Under the pieces are notes generated by a model. It was not told the DNA's origin, did no database searches, and saw only the letters and a list, made by a program, of their open reading frames with translations. From Macrotis lagotis (taxonomy: Eukaryota > Chordata > Mammalia > Peramelemorphia > Peramelidae), in contig NC_133658.1 in assembly GCF_037893015.1 (NCBI RefSeq), forward strand, positions 140,907,822 through 140,971,821: DNA of 64,000 nt, given 5' to 3'. Each line of letters starts with the position of its first letter. Positions within the stretch are counted from its first letter, which is position 1. A program made the position numbers and the translations under genes. This document shows positions 23,927-35,259 of this stretch, piece by piece.

Positions 23927-24400
23927 AAAAGGTATTCACAAATTAGAAGCCTTTCCAGTATAATTCCAAATTGCTTTTCAAAATGGAAGAACTAGTTCAT
24001 AACTCCACCAATACTGCATTAATGTACTTATTTTCTCCATAATCCCTCCTACATTTTTCATCTTTTTTTTTTTTGGTCAGCTTTGTCAATCTGACGATGG
24101 TGAAGTAAACTTCAGAATTACTTTGATGTGTCCATTTAAAAATTATCAGTGATAATAGAAAAAGAGATATAGAGAAACCTTTCAGGATATGCCTTAGTTT
24201 TTCTCAACTGGAAACTAGAGATATGGATAATAGCATTAATGGATAACAGCACTTCCCTCCCAGAGTTGCTGTGAGAATAAAATTGTATATTTGTATGGTA
24301 TTTAGCAGTGTTTGGTAGCTAAAAAGCACTTAGAAGGGATAGAGAAAGTAATGTAGCTTGAATTTCTTCCTTTGAAAAAATCTGCCTATTTATATCTTTT

Positions 24401-24461
24401 TTTTTTCAGGTTTTTGCAAGGCAAATTGGGGTTAAGTGGCTTGCCCAAGGCCACACAGCTA
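24401..24461 (-). mobile_element. WSINE1-type SINE, 5'-truncated
   Basis: Only the 3' part of the SINE (tail, 'aggtttttgcaaggcaaatt', 'gtggcttgcccaaggccaca', 'cagct') is present. It is closed on both sides by 'tatatcttttt' (from 24391 and from 24462), so truncation happened at insertion. Confidence 0.88.
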
Positions 24462-24814
24462 TATATCTTTTTCAATTGAGAAATGTTTATTATTTTTATA
24501 TATTTGGATCAATTCCCTAGATAAATTAGGAATGTGGTTTTTATTAGGGAAACTTGATGTATGTTTCTATATTCTAAGACTACTTTCAGCTCTGTCATTT
24601 TGGATTTGATATTTTTAAGATCCTCTCAGTTCTAATAATAGAAAGTAAAGAGAACATGTAAGAAATTAGTCTTGACTTGAAGTCAGGAGAGATCTAGATC
24701 CAAATACCACATTGTATACTTCCTAGCTATATTCTCTGAGCTCCAATTTTCTTATCTATAAAACAGAGATAACATTTGTACTATTTATCTCACAGGTTAT
24801 TATGATCAAATGAG

Positions 24815-24862
<48 letters not shown>
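24815..24862. repeat. (TA)n microsatellite
   Basis: About 48 bases of uninterrupted TA dinucleotides. Confidence 0.97.
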
Positions 24863-24865
<3 letters not shown>

Positions 24866-25500
24866 CTTTGCAAACTTTTAATACATATCAAATGTCAGCT
24901 ATTATTATTAAAATTCTATGTTTTAAGGTCTCTTTGAATTTGAAATTTTCTGCTCTATGTTCCTAAGTCTCCTCTAATTCAATCCATTGAATCCTGAGAT
25001 ATAATGGAAAATAGTGACTCTCTATTTTTAAGTTCTATAGAGCTTTCAGTCTTTTGAATTACCTTTTCTAGATCATCAGAAGCAGCTTTTGAATGTATCC
25101 TCTCCTGAAATATTGACTACTACTACAGGAAATATTGACAATATTTTCAGGTTGCCTGGAGTACAGATGCTGAGGGAAGGAAAGGTATGGTAGAGGAAAC
25201 TACCACAGATGTGATGCTTCTGGCACCTGAGTAGAGGCCTGGGAAGTCACAAATAAGTAATCAAGAGTCAGGAAAAGGGAGAAAAAGTCAGAGCAGTAAA
25301 ATTAGCCTGGAATTAACCCAGTTTGGTTGATACTTGCACCTTTGGCAATTTGCCAGGGTAGAGGGAGGAAGAATTTTCTCATTTCTGCATTCAATAGTTC
25401 CATGGTAATTGTTTCCACATCTTAGAACCAAGGATGGTTGTGTTTTCCCCTCTCCTCCACCTGTCTGATGCTCTTCCCATTCCTCTTTGACTATCTTTTT

Positions 25501-25650
25501 TTTTTAGGTTTTTTTGCAAGGCAAACGGGTTAAGTGGCTTGCCCAAGGCCACACAGCTAAGTAATTATTAAGTGTCTGAGACTGGATTTGAACCCAGGTA
25601 CTCCTGACTCCAGGGCTGGTGCTTTATCCACTACACCACCTAGCCGCCCC
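25501..25650 (-). mobile_element. WSINE1-type SINE
   Basis: Full-length minus copy: T-run and 'aggtttttttgcaaggcaaa' at the left, 'cacctagccgccccc' at the right. No clean target-site duplication seen. Confidence 0.93.
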
Positions 25651-25789
25651 CTCTAAACTTTTTTGATTGTATAACCCATTAGTTTAAAAAATTGAGTATT
25701 TCTATTATATGTATATTTGTTTATTTAAAAATTATAAATTTATATAAATTATATTAATGCACCATTGTAGTAATATGTAGCTAAGTATT

Positions 25790-25935
25790 GAAATAAATAG
25801 AACTCTAGACCTGGAATCAGAAAGACAGAATCCAATTCCAACCTCGGATATTAATTATCTATTGATCTTGGGCAAGTTACTTCTGTCTGCCTCACATCTA
25901 TAAAATGGGGATAATGAGAATCAAATGAGAATATT
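25790..25935 (+). repeat. MIR SINE (old)
   Basis: 'ctagacctggaatcagaaag', 'atcttgggcaagttacttct' and 'cacatctataaaatggggat' are MIR motifs in order. Confidence 0.7.
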
Positions 25936-26029
25936 TTTAAAGTACATAATTGTTATTATAGACATCATTATAAAATTTACATAAATAGATATTAAATTGA
26001 TGAAATGAAAGAATTCTTTGTCTCAGATT

Positions 26030-28560
26030 CAACTGGGAGCCAATGGAATTTCATGAGTGGGGTGCACTATGTGTATGAGACATGAACAGATCAAACTTAT
26101 GGGAAAACCATTTTGACAGCTATATGGAGGAATAGAAAATGAAGAGCTTTGAGGCAGGGAGACTAATTAGGAGGTTATGATGACAGTGCAGGTAATCTAC
26201 CTAGATTAAGGTGATGCTGTGGGACTGGAGAGAAGGGGACAGGCAGATATGGGAGATCTGGAGGCACAAAATTTGGCAGCTGATTGAATCTGCCAGTAAA
26301 GGAAGGGAGAGATATTTGTGAAAACATGGGTGATAAAATATCTAGGTGTCTTCAATAGAAACAGGAAAATTTGGGGGTCATTCTCATTTAATGAGATCTG
26401 AAATTCTGATCAGAGTCCATTTATGCCTGCTCATCCGGTTTGACTCACCTTGATCCATTCAAAATGATAAGGGAGGGAGTTGGAGATTTTATTCACCCAT
26501 CAATGCCTTCCAGGCTCAAAGGGACCAGAAGTGCAATCAGAATTTTTCTCAATGGCTTTAGCTTCTTGGAACTCTCCATGGGACTCAACCAGGCTCAGAA
26601 GTGGGGAATTTGCCCCTAAGGAGATAAGAGTAGGAGAAATGAAAGTAGATATGATTGCGTTATTGATAAGTCCACAAGCCCCACATTTGATTTGGAATCA
26701 ATTTATCACCTCACTCGCCCAGTTTAGTTATCACTTAACCTTTGAGATGACACTACAAATTTCTATCTTACACCTCCCTGGGGCAGAATGGGAGATTGGT
26801 ACTGTAAATAATGGGAAACCACTGAAGATTTGGAGAATGAGTCAGACCTGTGGGGAAGTTATTTTGCCAGTTATGAGGAGGATTGATTACAGGGGGAAAA
26901 CCTAGAGAGGTCATTTAGAAAACTAGTTGAATAGTCCAGGTGAGAGGTGGCCATACTGTGGAAGTAGAATTGAACAAGATTTGATATTTCATTGGATTTG
27001 GGGTGAGACTGAGGCAACACTCTAGATTGTCTTTGAGGTTGTGAAGCAGAGTGATTATAGCAATGGTAATGTCTTTTCCCAGCCCTAATAGAAATAGGGA
27101 GTAAGGGATAAATTAGTTTAAGAGGGGAAATAAAAAGTTCCATTTTAAACATGTTAAATTTGAGGAGTTTATAGGATCTCCAGGTGGGAGATTGAAACTC
27201 AGGAGAGAGATTAGGACTGAATGTATTATATAGGCTCTGGAGTGATCTACATAGCAATGACAATTGAATTAGCAAAGGAGTAGTCAGACAGGTAGGAGAA
27301 GAACTAGGAGAGAATATTGTTAGGAAAGCTGAGGGAGGAGAGAATATCTAAAAGAAGGAGGTGGTTGACTTAAAAGATATAGAGATAAAGGAGGTTGAGC
27401 ACTTTTCAAAAAGTCCATTCATAATTAGAGCTAACATTCATCTAGTACTTACCATGTGCCAGATACTATGCTAATCATCTCATTTGATCCTCTCAGCAAC
27501 CCTGAGAGATAGGAGCTTTTATTATCCCCATTCTACAATTAGGTAAACTGAAGTAAATATGGCTAGTGACTTGCCCAAGGTCACACAACTAGTAGTATCT
27601 GAGATCAAATTTGAACTCAGTTTTTGCCAATTCTAGGCCCAGTCCTTTAACCATTGTACTACCTAGAAAATCCAAAAATTGGTAACACTGGAGAGAAAAG
27701 TTTCAGTAAAGCAGTGAGGTGGGAAGTCAGATTGGAAGTAGTTAAGAAGTAAGTATATAGAAGTAGAGGCAATTATTATAAATAATTGAAGATACAAGTT
27801 TTCTGGAGAAGATGGGAGGTGATGTGCTCAAGGGCACAAGCAAAGGAATTAGTCTTAGGTAAGAGAAGGGTCACTTCTTCTATGGAACCAGAGCAAAGGA
27901 GGAGAAAATTGGAAATGATGTGTAGTGATTTTATGTTTCACACTAAAGCAAAATGCAAAATATTGAATCATGGAAGAGATAAGAAGTGGGAGTCCACAGA
28001 GGAAGGCCTCTGTTTTCTCAGTGAAGTAGGAAGTAGAGTAAGGTATAAAGGATTTGAGAAGACAAGATTTGGAATATCCTTGGTGAGGAACAGGACACAG
28101 AATCAATGAGGGAGGAATAAAAAGATTAAAATGAGATCCTCATCAAAAATCTTCAGTGAGCCCAGACTGTATTGTTGCATGGTAGTGTGCAGCAGAGAGG
28201 GGCAACTAAAACCTGTGTTGGAACGTTATGAATATTGATGTGAGCATTGGGATTTAGTTGAATTAGTCAATTTTCAGATTGCTAGAGCAGGAATGTTGAA
28301 TGGGGGAGGGGGTAGAGTTGGAGGTCACAAGGGCGGATGAAAAAATAGTTCTAGGAAAAGACAGAGAGATATAAGGGAGGAAATTTTATATTTCAAGGTT
28401 AAGAAACCAGTACTTATAGATGATGGTGAGATATGAGGTATGACCAGTCCTGTGGATGACTGAGGTAGAGGTGAAAATAGAGGTCATAGAAGCTGAGGAA
28501 GTTGAACTAGAAGGCCAGGGTAATTGAGAGGTCATCAGTATGTATACATACTAATATCTC
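26030..28560 (-). repeat. L2 LINE remains, antisense, mosaic
   Basis: Several stretches read on the minus strand as decayed L2 ORF2: 'gggagccaatggaatttc', 'agacctgtggggaagttatt', 'gtccaggtgagaggtggcc', 'ccattttaaacatgttaaat' and 'ttgaaactcaggagagagat' mirror parts of the L2 reverse-transcriptase region. The plus-strand open frames at 26480-26905 and 27786-28109 lie inside this and are not genes. A MIR3-like SINE interrupts at 27425-27665. Confidence 0.55.
27425..27665 (+). repeat. MIR3-like core SINE, near full length
   Basis: All blocks are visible in order: 'agctaacattcatctagtac', 'catctcatttgatcctctca', 'gcaaccctgagagataggag', 'gacttgcccaaggtcacaca' and 'atttgaactcagtttttgcc'. It ends at about 'ccattgtactacctag'. 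Confidence 0.8.
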
Positions 28561-28889
28561 CAAGTATGAGGCATGGTTTAGGGGTGGAGAGGAAATCAGT
28601 GATCTGAATACAAAGTCCTTGAGAAAAGGAGAGTGACCTGGAGCCTAGATGTCAAGTGTTAGGAATCAGTACCAAGAAGTATTTGGAGGTGAGGCTGATT
28701 CCATGAAGCTGAGTGGAAGAGATGCTACTGAGTGATGAAGCAGAAGGAAGGTCTGGAAGTGACTGTGAGGAGTAAGGGGCATGTATGCTCCACGTTCTCT
28801 TCTACTTCATCGGTGAGAATAGCATCTAATACTGGAGAAGGTGACAAAGAATGTAGGATCTTTTGGAAGCAACCAAGTTTCTGTAGTGA

Positions 28890-29065
28890 TGATGATAATG
28901 ATAATGATAATTAATTTATAGAGAGCTTTAAAGTTCACAAAACACTTTACTTATATTATCTCATTTAACAGCCCTATGGGGCAGGAACTATTCTTTTTTC
29001 CTCATTGTACAGTTGAGGAAATTGAGGATCAGATGTGTTGTAATTTGCCCAACATCACATTAACT
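28890..29065 (+). repeat. MIR3-like core SINE, partial
   Basis: Begins in a GATGAT/AATGAT-rich stretch, then 'ttaatttatagagagcttta', 'aaaacactttacttatatta' and 'ctcattgtacagttgaggaa'. Confidence 0.65.
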
Positions 29066-29211
29066 ACTCAACAAACACCACCTACCTGCTATGTCCAAGT
29101 ATATGTGCTCTGATTACAAATGCAAAAGTAAAATAGTTCATTTTCTCAAGGGGTCCACAGACTATGGACAAGGTAGAGGGAGGGATAGATATTCATAAAG
29201 AAGTATCTACA

Positions 29212-29359
29212 GGGGTGGCTAGGTGGTGCAGTGGATAGAGCACCGGAGTCAGGAGTACCTGAGTTCAAATCCCACCTCAGACACTTAACAATTACCTAGC
29301 TGTGTGACCTTGGGCAAACCACTTAACCCCATTGCCTTGCAAAAACTAAAAAAAAAAAA
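29212..29359 (+). mobile_element. WSINE1-type SINE
   Basis: Plus strand, head 'ggggtggctaggtggtgcag', with a short deletion where 'ggccctgga' is usual. A 13-base A tail. Target-site duplication 'aagtatctaca' at 29201-29211 and 29360-29370. Confidence 0.95.
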
Positions 29360-29419
29360 AAGTATCTACAAAACTCATGTATGCAAGAAGGCATTGAAGA
29401 TCCAAGTAAATACAGGAAA

Positions 29420-30175
29420 ATGGAGGGGGCACTAACAATTGGGAGAATCAGGAAGGGCCTCTTGTAGAGGATGAGAAGTGAGGAGGACAGCCTCTGCAAA
29501 GGTATGAAGGTAGAGATAGGCTGTTTGGTACAGGAGAAAAACAAATAAGCTAGTTTGGTTGGAGAGCAGGAAATGTATAAGCAGCCTGTAAAGATAGGCT
29601 AGATTCAGATGACAGAAGACTAACAGACAGAGGTGTCTGGACTTTATTTGAAAGGCAATGGGGAACCATTGAAATCTCCTTGAGCAAGGGAGGGTCAAGG
29701 TGAGACTTTTGCTTTAGGAACTGCAATTTGACAGTTGCATGGAGGATGGATTGGAAAGACAAGACTGGAAACCAATTAGAAGGTAATTACAGTAAATGGG
29801 GGGGGGATGAGGAAAGTCGGTACTAGGACCATTGTAATGTGAATAAAGAAAATGGTCTGAAGAGGCAGAATCAACAAGTCTTAGAAATTGAGTCAATATG
29901 AAGGAATTGGTGAGAGTAAAGAGTTGAAGATGGCTCCTCACACTGGTAACTAAAGGAGTACTGGGGCCTTCTACAGAAATAAGGTAATTAAAAGATAAGA
30001 GGAAAATTAAGGAGTTCTGCTTTGGATATATTGAGGCTGAATTGCTTATAGAGCAACTAGTTAGGAATGTTCAATAGGTAGTTTGAGAAATGAGAGATGA
30101 ACAGACAGACTTGAGAGCCAACTGCATAGAGATAATAGAAACTTTGGAAACTGATAAGATAAAGATTGAGGCAAG
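29420..30175 (-). repeat. L2 LINE remains, antisense
   Basis: 'agcaagggagggtcaaggtg', 'ttgcatggaggatggattgg', 'ccaattagaaggtaattaca' and 'gttctgctttggatatattg' mirror L2 ORF2 as in 26030-28560, in the same order. The minus-strand open frames here are degenerate pieces of it. Confidence 0.6.
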
Positions 30176-30336
30176 AAGGAGAGAGAGAAAAAAGCAGAAA
30201 GAAAGAGAAAAGAAGGAGAGAGAAGATAAAAGAAAATGAGAGAAAGAAAAAATGAGAGAAGTAGGGAGAGGGAAAGAGAAAGAGGGAAAAGAGACAGGGG
30301 GGAATGAGAGAATGAAGGAGGGAGAGAGAGAGTGAA

Positions 30337-30392
<56 letters not shown>
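30176..30392. repeat. Long purine tract ending in (GA)n
   Basis: Almost only A and G on the plus strand over about 200 bases, closing with an uninterrupted (GA)n at about 30341-30392. The minus-strand frame at 30061-30399 (mostly Ser/Leu) is a product of this. Confidence 0.95.
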
Positions 30393-30395
<3 letters not shown>

Positions 30396-30764
30396 TCAAA
30401 TTAGAAGCTACATAGATTGTAAATGTCTAAGGTAGGATTCAAATAATTCTATCCCAAATTCAGCACTTAAACCATCAAGACATAATTTTAACTCAACAGT
30501 TGAAAATAATAGGAAGAAGGATGATTTTTTTTACTGATTAAAATAATTTTAAAAAGAAGGTTGAGAAAAAGAGATTTATAATGAAGAAAAATTTAACAGT
30601 AGAATCAGTTATCCAGAGGGTACAATGGAAGTGGAGGGGGCAGAGGAGGTTGTGGAGAGAAGGAGGTTTTGGCAAAGGCAGAACACTGAATCATAGGGAT
30701 TAGAAGAGAAACATGTGGGAGTTTGCTAGCCACAGGATGAGATACCAATTGACTGTTCCTCTCT

Positions 30765-31225
30765 TTGGCTTTTAAAGCCCTTCATAACTTGGCCTTTCCA
30801 GTGTTTTTACACCTTACCCGCCTCCACATAATCTCTGATCCAGTGACATTGGCCTCCTTACAGTTCCTTTCACTTATCATCTGCCAGAAATTCTCTTCCT
30901 CTTCCTCTCTATCTTCTGGCTTCTTTGTCTTCTTTGAAGTTTAAACTAAAATCTCACCTTCTACAAGAAGCTTTTCATGGTCCCCCTTAATACTAGTAAT
31001 ACCTTCCCTCTACATTATCTTCAATTTATTCTATAGATAATGGTTGTATACAGTTGTGCAATGTCTCCCTGACTCCCCTGACTTCATTGGATTATGAGCT
31101 CCTTGAGGGCAGGGACTATTTTTTTAATTGTTCAGTCATTTTTGTTGTGTCCAACTCTATAAAGTAGAGAGGAGGGAGTACATTGTAGGCACACAGTGGG
31201 TGCTTAATTAATGTTGACTAATACT
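30765..31225 (+). repeat. L2 LINE, 3' region
   Basis: A clear run of L2 3' text: 'agcccttcataacttggcct', 'acattggcctccttacagtt', 'cttctacaagaagcttttca', 'gagctccttgagggcaggga', then 'gtgggtgcttaattaatgtt'. No frame. Confidence 0.8.
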
Positions 31226-31229
31226 GACT

Positions 31230-31500
31230 GAGACCAACACACACTAGCCTATAATAAGCAGACAGGACATATTCACATTCCCTCAGCAATGATGATTTAT
31301 GAAAATTTGTTAATGACCCTTTTGATTGTATGTTTTCCTATACATTTTTCTTTGACAGCTATATATGATGGTTTGAGTGATAAGTGGTTTCAAGCTGTGG
31401 ATCTGGAATCATAGGTTCAAATCTTGGTTCTGCTACTTATTATGTGTGTGACCTTGGGTTAATCATTTCTGAATCTCAATTTACTTATCTGTCTCTAGGA
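31230..31500 (+). repeat. Direct duplicate A (L2 tail, unknown, MIR)
   Basis: This block is repeated at about 32690-33145. Shared text includes 'ctcagcaatgatgatttat' against 'cttagcaatgaatgatttat', 'tgatggtttgagtgata' (identical) and 'gttaatcatttctgaatctc' against 'gttaatcatctctgaatctc'. The last part (31385-31495) is MIR-like, but the part before it is not a family I know. Confidence 0.75.
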
Positions 31501-31889
31501 CCACCTGTGCAAAGATGCTGAGATAGGAGATGAAAGGGTCTTGCTTGGGGAATAGCTCCTAAATCAGTGAGTAGTTGGGGAGTACTAAGAATAAGACTGA
31601 AAAGGTAAGTTGAAAGATAGTCTGAAACATCAGGTTGAGAACTTTTTATTTTACTTCAGTGATAACAGGGAGCCAGTGACATGGTCAGATCTATAAAGAT
31701 TTGACTAAGATCTTAGTGACTAAGTCACTAAGACTTTTGGGACTCCCTACATAATTTTATTTCCCTGACTCTAGCCCTAAGCAGTTAGGAGCTCTGATTT
31801 TCCTTCCATAGAGTCTTTTTTTTTCTCTTTCTTTGGTGTATTTGCTTAGGATTCTAGATTCTCTTTGATTTCCCCCACTGTGTTTATTG

Positions 31890-32345
31890 ATAGTGTTTTG
31901 TAGTGGAGGGAGCATAGACTCAGAATTTGGAGAGATCTGAATTTCATGTCTAATCTAATTTATGAGACCCTAGGCAAGTCTCTTAAATCTGAACTTCCTC
32001 ATCTTCAGGAACTGAGGATAATAATAACAATGCTTTTGCCATTTGATAAAAGGGCTTTGGAACATTAGGGGTCAAAAGAAATGTGAGCTATTATTACTAT
32101 TCTTTGTAAATAAAACATATGCTCTCTTCTTTTTTTTAAATACAAACAGTACATTTTTAAATGTTATTTTGTTTTTCACCAGTTACATGCAAAAACAAAT
32201 TTCAACGTTCATTTTTTAAAACCTTGAGATCTGAATTGTCTCCCTTCCTCCCACCCCATTCCCCTTTATTGAGAAAGCAAATTTTTTGATATAGGTTAAA
32301 AATATGTAGTCCTGAAAAACATTACCATAATAGTCAAAAACATGT
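31890..32345. repeat. MIR remains and an unnamed interspersed repeat
   Basis: A MIR-like element at about 31890-32060 ('gtggagggagcatagactca', 'cctaggcaagtctcttaaat'), then at about 32145-32345 a repeat with 'agttacatgcaaaaacaaat', 'ttcaacgttcattttttaaa' and 'gatataggttaaaaatatg'. The second also occurs at 50345-50700. Confidence 0.55.
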
Positions 32346-32639
32346 GCTTTCTGTTTAGAAGTGCAGTGGAAAGAGCAGAGGATATGGGTCCCAGCTGATT
32401 CTGGTGTATATTAGCCATGTGACTGACTTTAGACTTCCTCTCTCTGCACCCGAGTTGTCTGATAGATAAAATGAGGAAATAATATTTAGACTATATACCT
32501 CATAAGGTAGTTGTGAGGGAAGTGTAGTCCAAACTCCAGAAATGATTTATTATAAATTCAGCATTTTACTAAAATCCCACCTCCTTGAAGATTAGACCAA
32601 GAGTTTCTTGGGTGATGATTTTGTCTTTCTTCAACTTCT

Positions 32640-33180
32640 CAGTGCCTAACAGGTAGTATGTGCTAAATTAATATTTATTGACTTATTATTATTGACCAAC
32701 ATACTACTGTCATATTTACACTGGTATAAGGACGCAGAACACATTTACTCTTCCTTAGCAATGAATGATTTATAAACGTTTGTTAGTACCTTTTTGAATC
32801 TATATTTTCTTTTCTTTTTTCTTTTTAGATTTTTCAAGGCAATGGGGTTAAGTGGCTTGCCCAAGGCCATACAGCTAGGTAATTATTAAGTGTCTGAGGT
32901 GGGATTTGAACCCAGGTACTTGACTCCAAGGCCAGTGCTCTATCCACTGTGCCACCTAGCCGCCCCCTATTGAATCTATATTTTCCTGTTCATTTTTCTT
33001 TTTCAGTTACTTGTGATGGTTTGAGTGATACCATGGAGATAAGCACTGGATCTGAAATCATGGAACAAGGGTTCAAATCTTGACTCTGCTACTTATTACT
33101 TCTGTTGGGTTAATCATCTCTGAATCTCAATTTCCTTATCTGTCAAATGAGGGAGGTAGACTAGAAGATTTCTAAGGTTC
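32640..33180 (+). repeat. Direct duplicate B, interrupted by a SINE
   Basis: Second copy of the block at 31230-31500, about 1.45 kb downstream in the same orientation. A WSINE1-type copy (32809-32969) splits it, so the duplication is older than that insertion. The MIR-like part is at about 33030-33180. Confidence 0.75.
32809..32969 (-). mobile_element. WSINE1-type SINE
   Basis: Minus strand, head 'cacctagccgccccc' at the right. Perfect target-site duplication 'ttgaatctatatttt' at 32794-32808 and 32970-32984. Confidence 0.96.
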
Positions 33181-33319
33181 TTTTCAACTCTATAATCCCC
33201 TTTTTACAGTGTATATTCATTTGCTCCTTGAAGGCAAGAAAGGTGACTTCTCTTCTCTATCAGGCCTATAAACTTCCCTATTACGTAGCTGTGACCTGGG
33301 TACAACCCACAATAATAAA

Positions 33320-33440
33320 GGTTTACAGTCATTTCATAAAGTAGCATAAGTACTATTATTCTTCTCATTTTACAGAGGAAGAAAATGGGCCATAGAGAGA
33401 GGTGATGAGCCCCGGGTCACAGGGCCAGCATCAGGTTAGT
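33320..33440 (+). repeat. MIR3-like core SINE, partial
   Basis: 'aagtactattattcttctca', 'ttttacagaggaagaaaatg' and 'gagccccgggtcacagggcc' follow the SINE's middle part, just upstream of the CpG island. Confidence 0.55.
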
Positions 33441-34185
33441 CAGGCAAGCTAATTGGCACGTAGGGAGGGCTTAATCATACTTTATCTATCCACTGTCCTT
33501 GTTCTCTTTCTAATCCTAAACCTATTTCTTTAACCCCAGGAAAGTTTATCATCTCAATAGAATCATATTATAGATTTGGAGCTGGTAGGAGCAAAGTGAC
33601 TGGCTCAAAGACACGCCTAATAAGACCGAGACAAGATTCAAACTCATCTCTTGTCAAGCACAGCAGTCCGTGTCGCATCTCCCCAGGGAGAGTCTCTTCC
33701 TAGCTCCGGGCCTCAGTTTCCCCCTTTGCAAAATGAGGGGTTTGCATTAATTCCCAGCTCTAACATTTTTCAATTCTCAAAGACGTGCCCCAACTCCTCC
33801 CCTGCTTCCTCTGTGTCTCCTTATCCGTCCGGATCCCCGTGGGAGCCGGGTGCAAGCCAGGGCGTGAAGGCGACGTTGGGCCAAGGGGGTCTAGCTCTGT
33901 CTCCCCTCCATCTAAGGCGGAGGGGAGGGGTCGGATCTACAGAGCCCACCTGGGAGGGGCTGTCCCTCCGGCACCCGTCAGGCCCGGGGCCCCGCCTCTT
34001 GCTCTCCCTCCCCCCTCCCAGCCCCTCTCCGGGGGAGCCCCTCTCCCCCTCCTTGCTCCCCTCCCCCCATCCCCCTTGGGGGCCGGCCTCCGAGCATTGT
34101 ACTCACATCCGGGGGTTGCGCTTGGCTTTAGTGCTAAACGTAATTAACCCGGAAAAAAGGGCCGAGAGACCGGGGAGGGGGAGGG

Positions 34186-34234
34186 GAAGGAGGAGGAGGA
34201 GGAGGAGGAGGAGGAGGAGGAGGAGGAGGAGGAG
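34186..34234. repeat. (GGA)n repeat in the promoter / 5' UTR
   Basis: About 15 uninterrupted GGA (AGG) triplets beside further G-rich sequence (34170-34190). It sits about 155 bases before the exon 1 donor, so it is in the 5' UTR or just upstream. Such tracts can form G-quadruplex or triplex structures and vary in length. The poly-Arg and poly-Ser/Pro open frames here are its products and are not genes. Confidence 0.96.
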
Positions 34235-34235
34235 A

Positions 34236-34389
34236 GACCGCGATCCAGATAGAGACAGAGACTGACAGTTCTCGGGGCCGAGAGAGATTGGCCGGGAGAC
34301 AGGGGGATCCGGCCAGGGAGGAGGCAGAAGAGCCAGCCGGCGACCCCCATGTGAAGCCTCCGGAGACCCCCGGGCCCCTGCGCAGCGGG
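34236..34389 (+). other. PLEKHA2: PLEKHA2 exon 1, non-coding (5' end not determined)
   Basis: The 3' end is set by 'agcggg|gtaagtcg' (GT at 34390-34391), a near-ideal donor. The left limit given is arbitrary (just after the GGA repeat), as the start site is unknown. The only ATG in this stretch, at 34349, is followed at once by TGA, so the exon has no coding capacity apart from this start-stop element. Joining to the acceptor at 63302 gives a 5' UTR that continues for 23 bases in exon 2. Confidence 0.75.
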
Positions 34390-35259
34390 GTAAGTCGAGG
34401 CTCCGGCCGGGGGGCGGGCAGGCGGGGCCGGCCCCCGGGGGGCAGGCCGGCCCCCTTCCGCTGGGCATCGGCGGGGGTCCTGGTCCCCTGCTTCTCTGAG
34501 ACTGTCTGCAACAAGTGTCCCGCCCTCCCCTCGCCCCCTCTCCGGGAGTGGGCGGGGGGCGGCAGCTCCCCGTCCGCACGTTTGCAGCCGCGACCCCCTC
34601 GGCCCAGCCTGGTTGGGGGGGGCGGTTAGAAGGGGCTTGGAGGAGGGGAGGGCTTGCCACCGCCCCCCCCCCCGTCTGCGGACCCCTCGCGGGGCTTCCA
34701 AATTGGGAGACGCCGCCCCGTGTCGGGGAGCCCAGGGGTCTGGGGGACCGCGCCACAGCCTGGGGACAGGGGCTCTGCCAAACTCTGCCTCCGAGGAGGG
34801 CTCCGCGAGCCTCCGCTAAACTTTGTACCCGCCTCCACCCCGGCGCCTGCCCGGCTGCCTGCCCACAGGGGCAGCTTGATGGTTGGTGAATGCCCCCCCC
34901 CCCCCGCTTTTCTGTCAGATCCCTCCTTTCTGCCCTCCTCACCCCCGGGCCCCGCGGCGGCTCTCTGGCCCGGCTGGGACACTTCTGCGCACCCAGTCTC
35001 CGGGACTCCCCAGGCCGGCCTGGCCGCCCGCTCCTCCCCACTCCTTCTGCCTCAGACGGACTCGGGACCACGACGGCTTCCGAGCGGCGCTCCACTGTAA
35101 GCTGAGGTGCCTGGGCCCGTCCTGGGGAGCGAGGAGAAGCCGCAGGGTCCGAGCCACCCTCCTGTCTCCGTCCTGGGACTGGTCCAGGCTGCTGGTTCCC
35201 AGTCTCAGACCGTGTAACAGTGAATAATAACGAACACGTACATCTAACTAACAAACACA

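Larger units (their letters stand above)
23230..24110 (-). mobile_element. Old antisense L1 3' part, host of nested insertions
   Basis: On the minus strand this is the C-terminal part of an L1 ORF2. Diagnostic plus-strand text: 'ttgcacaatagtattccatt', 'ttcacaattctttgccattg', 'gctgatataaatattttttg', 'tgtacatgtgggtc', and after the insertion 'tccaaattgcttttcaaaat' and 'aactccaccaatactgcatt'. The frame is decayed. It is split at 23611-23926 by a younger plus-strand L1 tail. Confidence 0.8.
33655..35210 (+). promoter_or_regulatory. PLEKHA2: CpG island with the presumed PLEKHA2 promoter
   Basis: A sharp change to GC-rich, CpG-dense DNA, about 1.5 kb, in an otherwise AT-rich region. GC-box-like sites appear at about 33988-33998 (minus) and 34411-34419, and an inverted CCAAT (ATTGG) at 34287-34291. 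No TATA box was seen, as usual for island promoters. It contains a first exon with a strong plus-strand donor at 34390. The link to PLEKHA2 rests on strand, donor, and the first coding exon of that gene being the next recognisable exon, 29 kb downstream. The transcription start cannot be placed from sequence alone. Confidence 0.85.

Noticed and set aside
26480..28109. Open frames of 107-141 residues (26480-26905 plus, 26871-27275 minus, 27786-28109 plus)
   Set aside because: They lie in antisense L2 remains or overlap old SINEs; no recognisable domain and no splice context.
30061..30399. Minus-strand open frame rich in Ser and Leu
   Set aside because: It is the translation of a purine tract and antisense L2 remains.
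1..33600. 3' exons or UTR of TACC1, the expected upstream neighbour
   Set aside because: Nothing in the sequence could be recognised as TACC1; the distance to the gene in this species is unknown.
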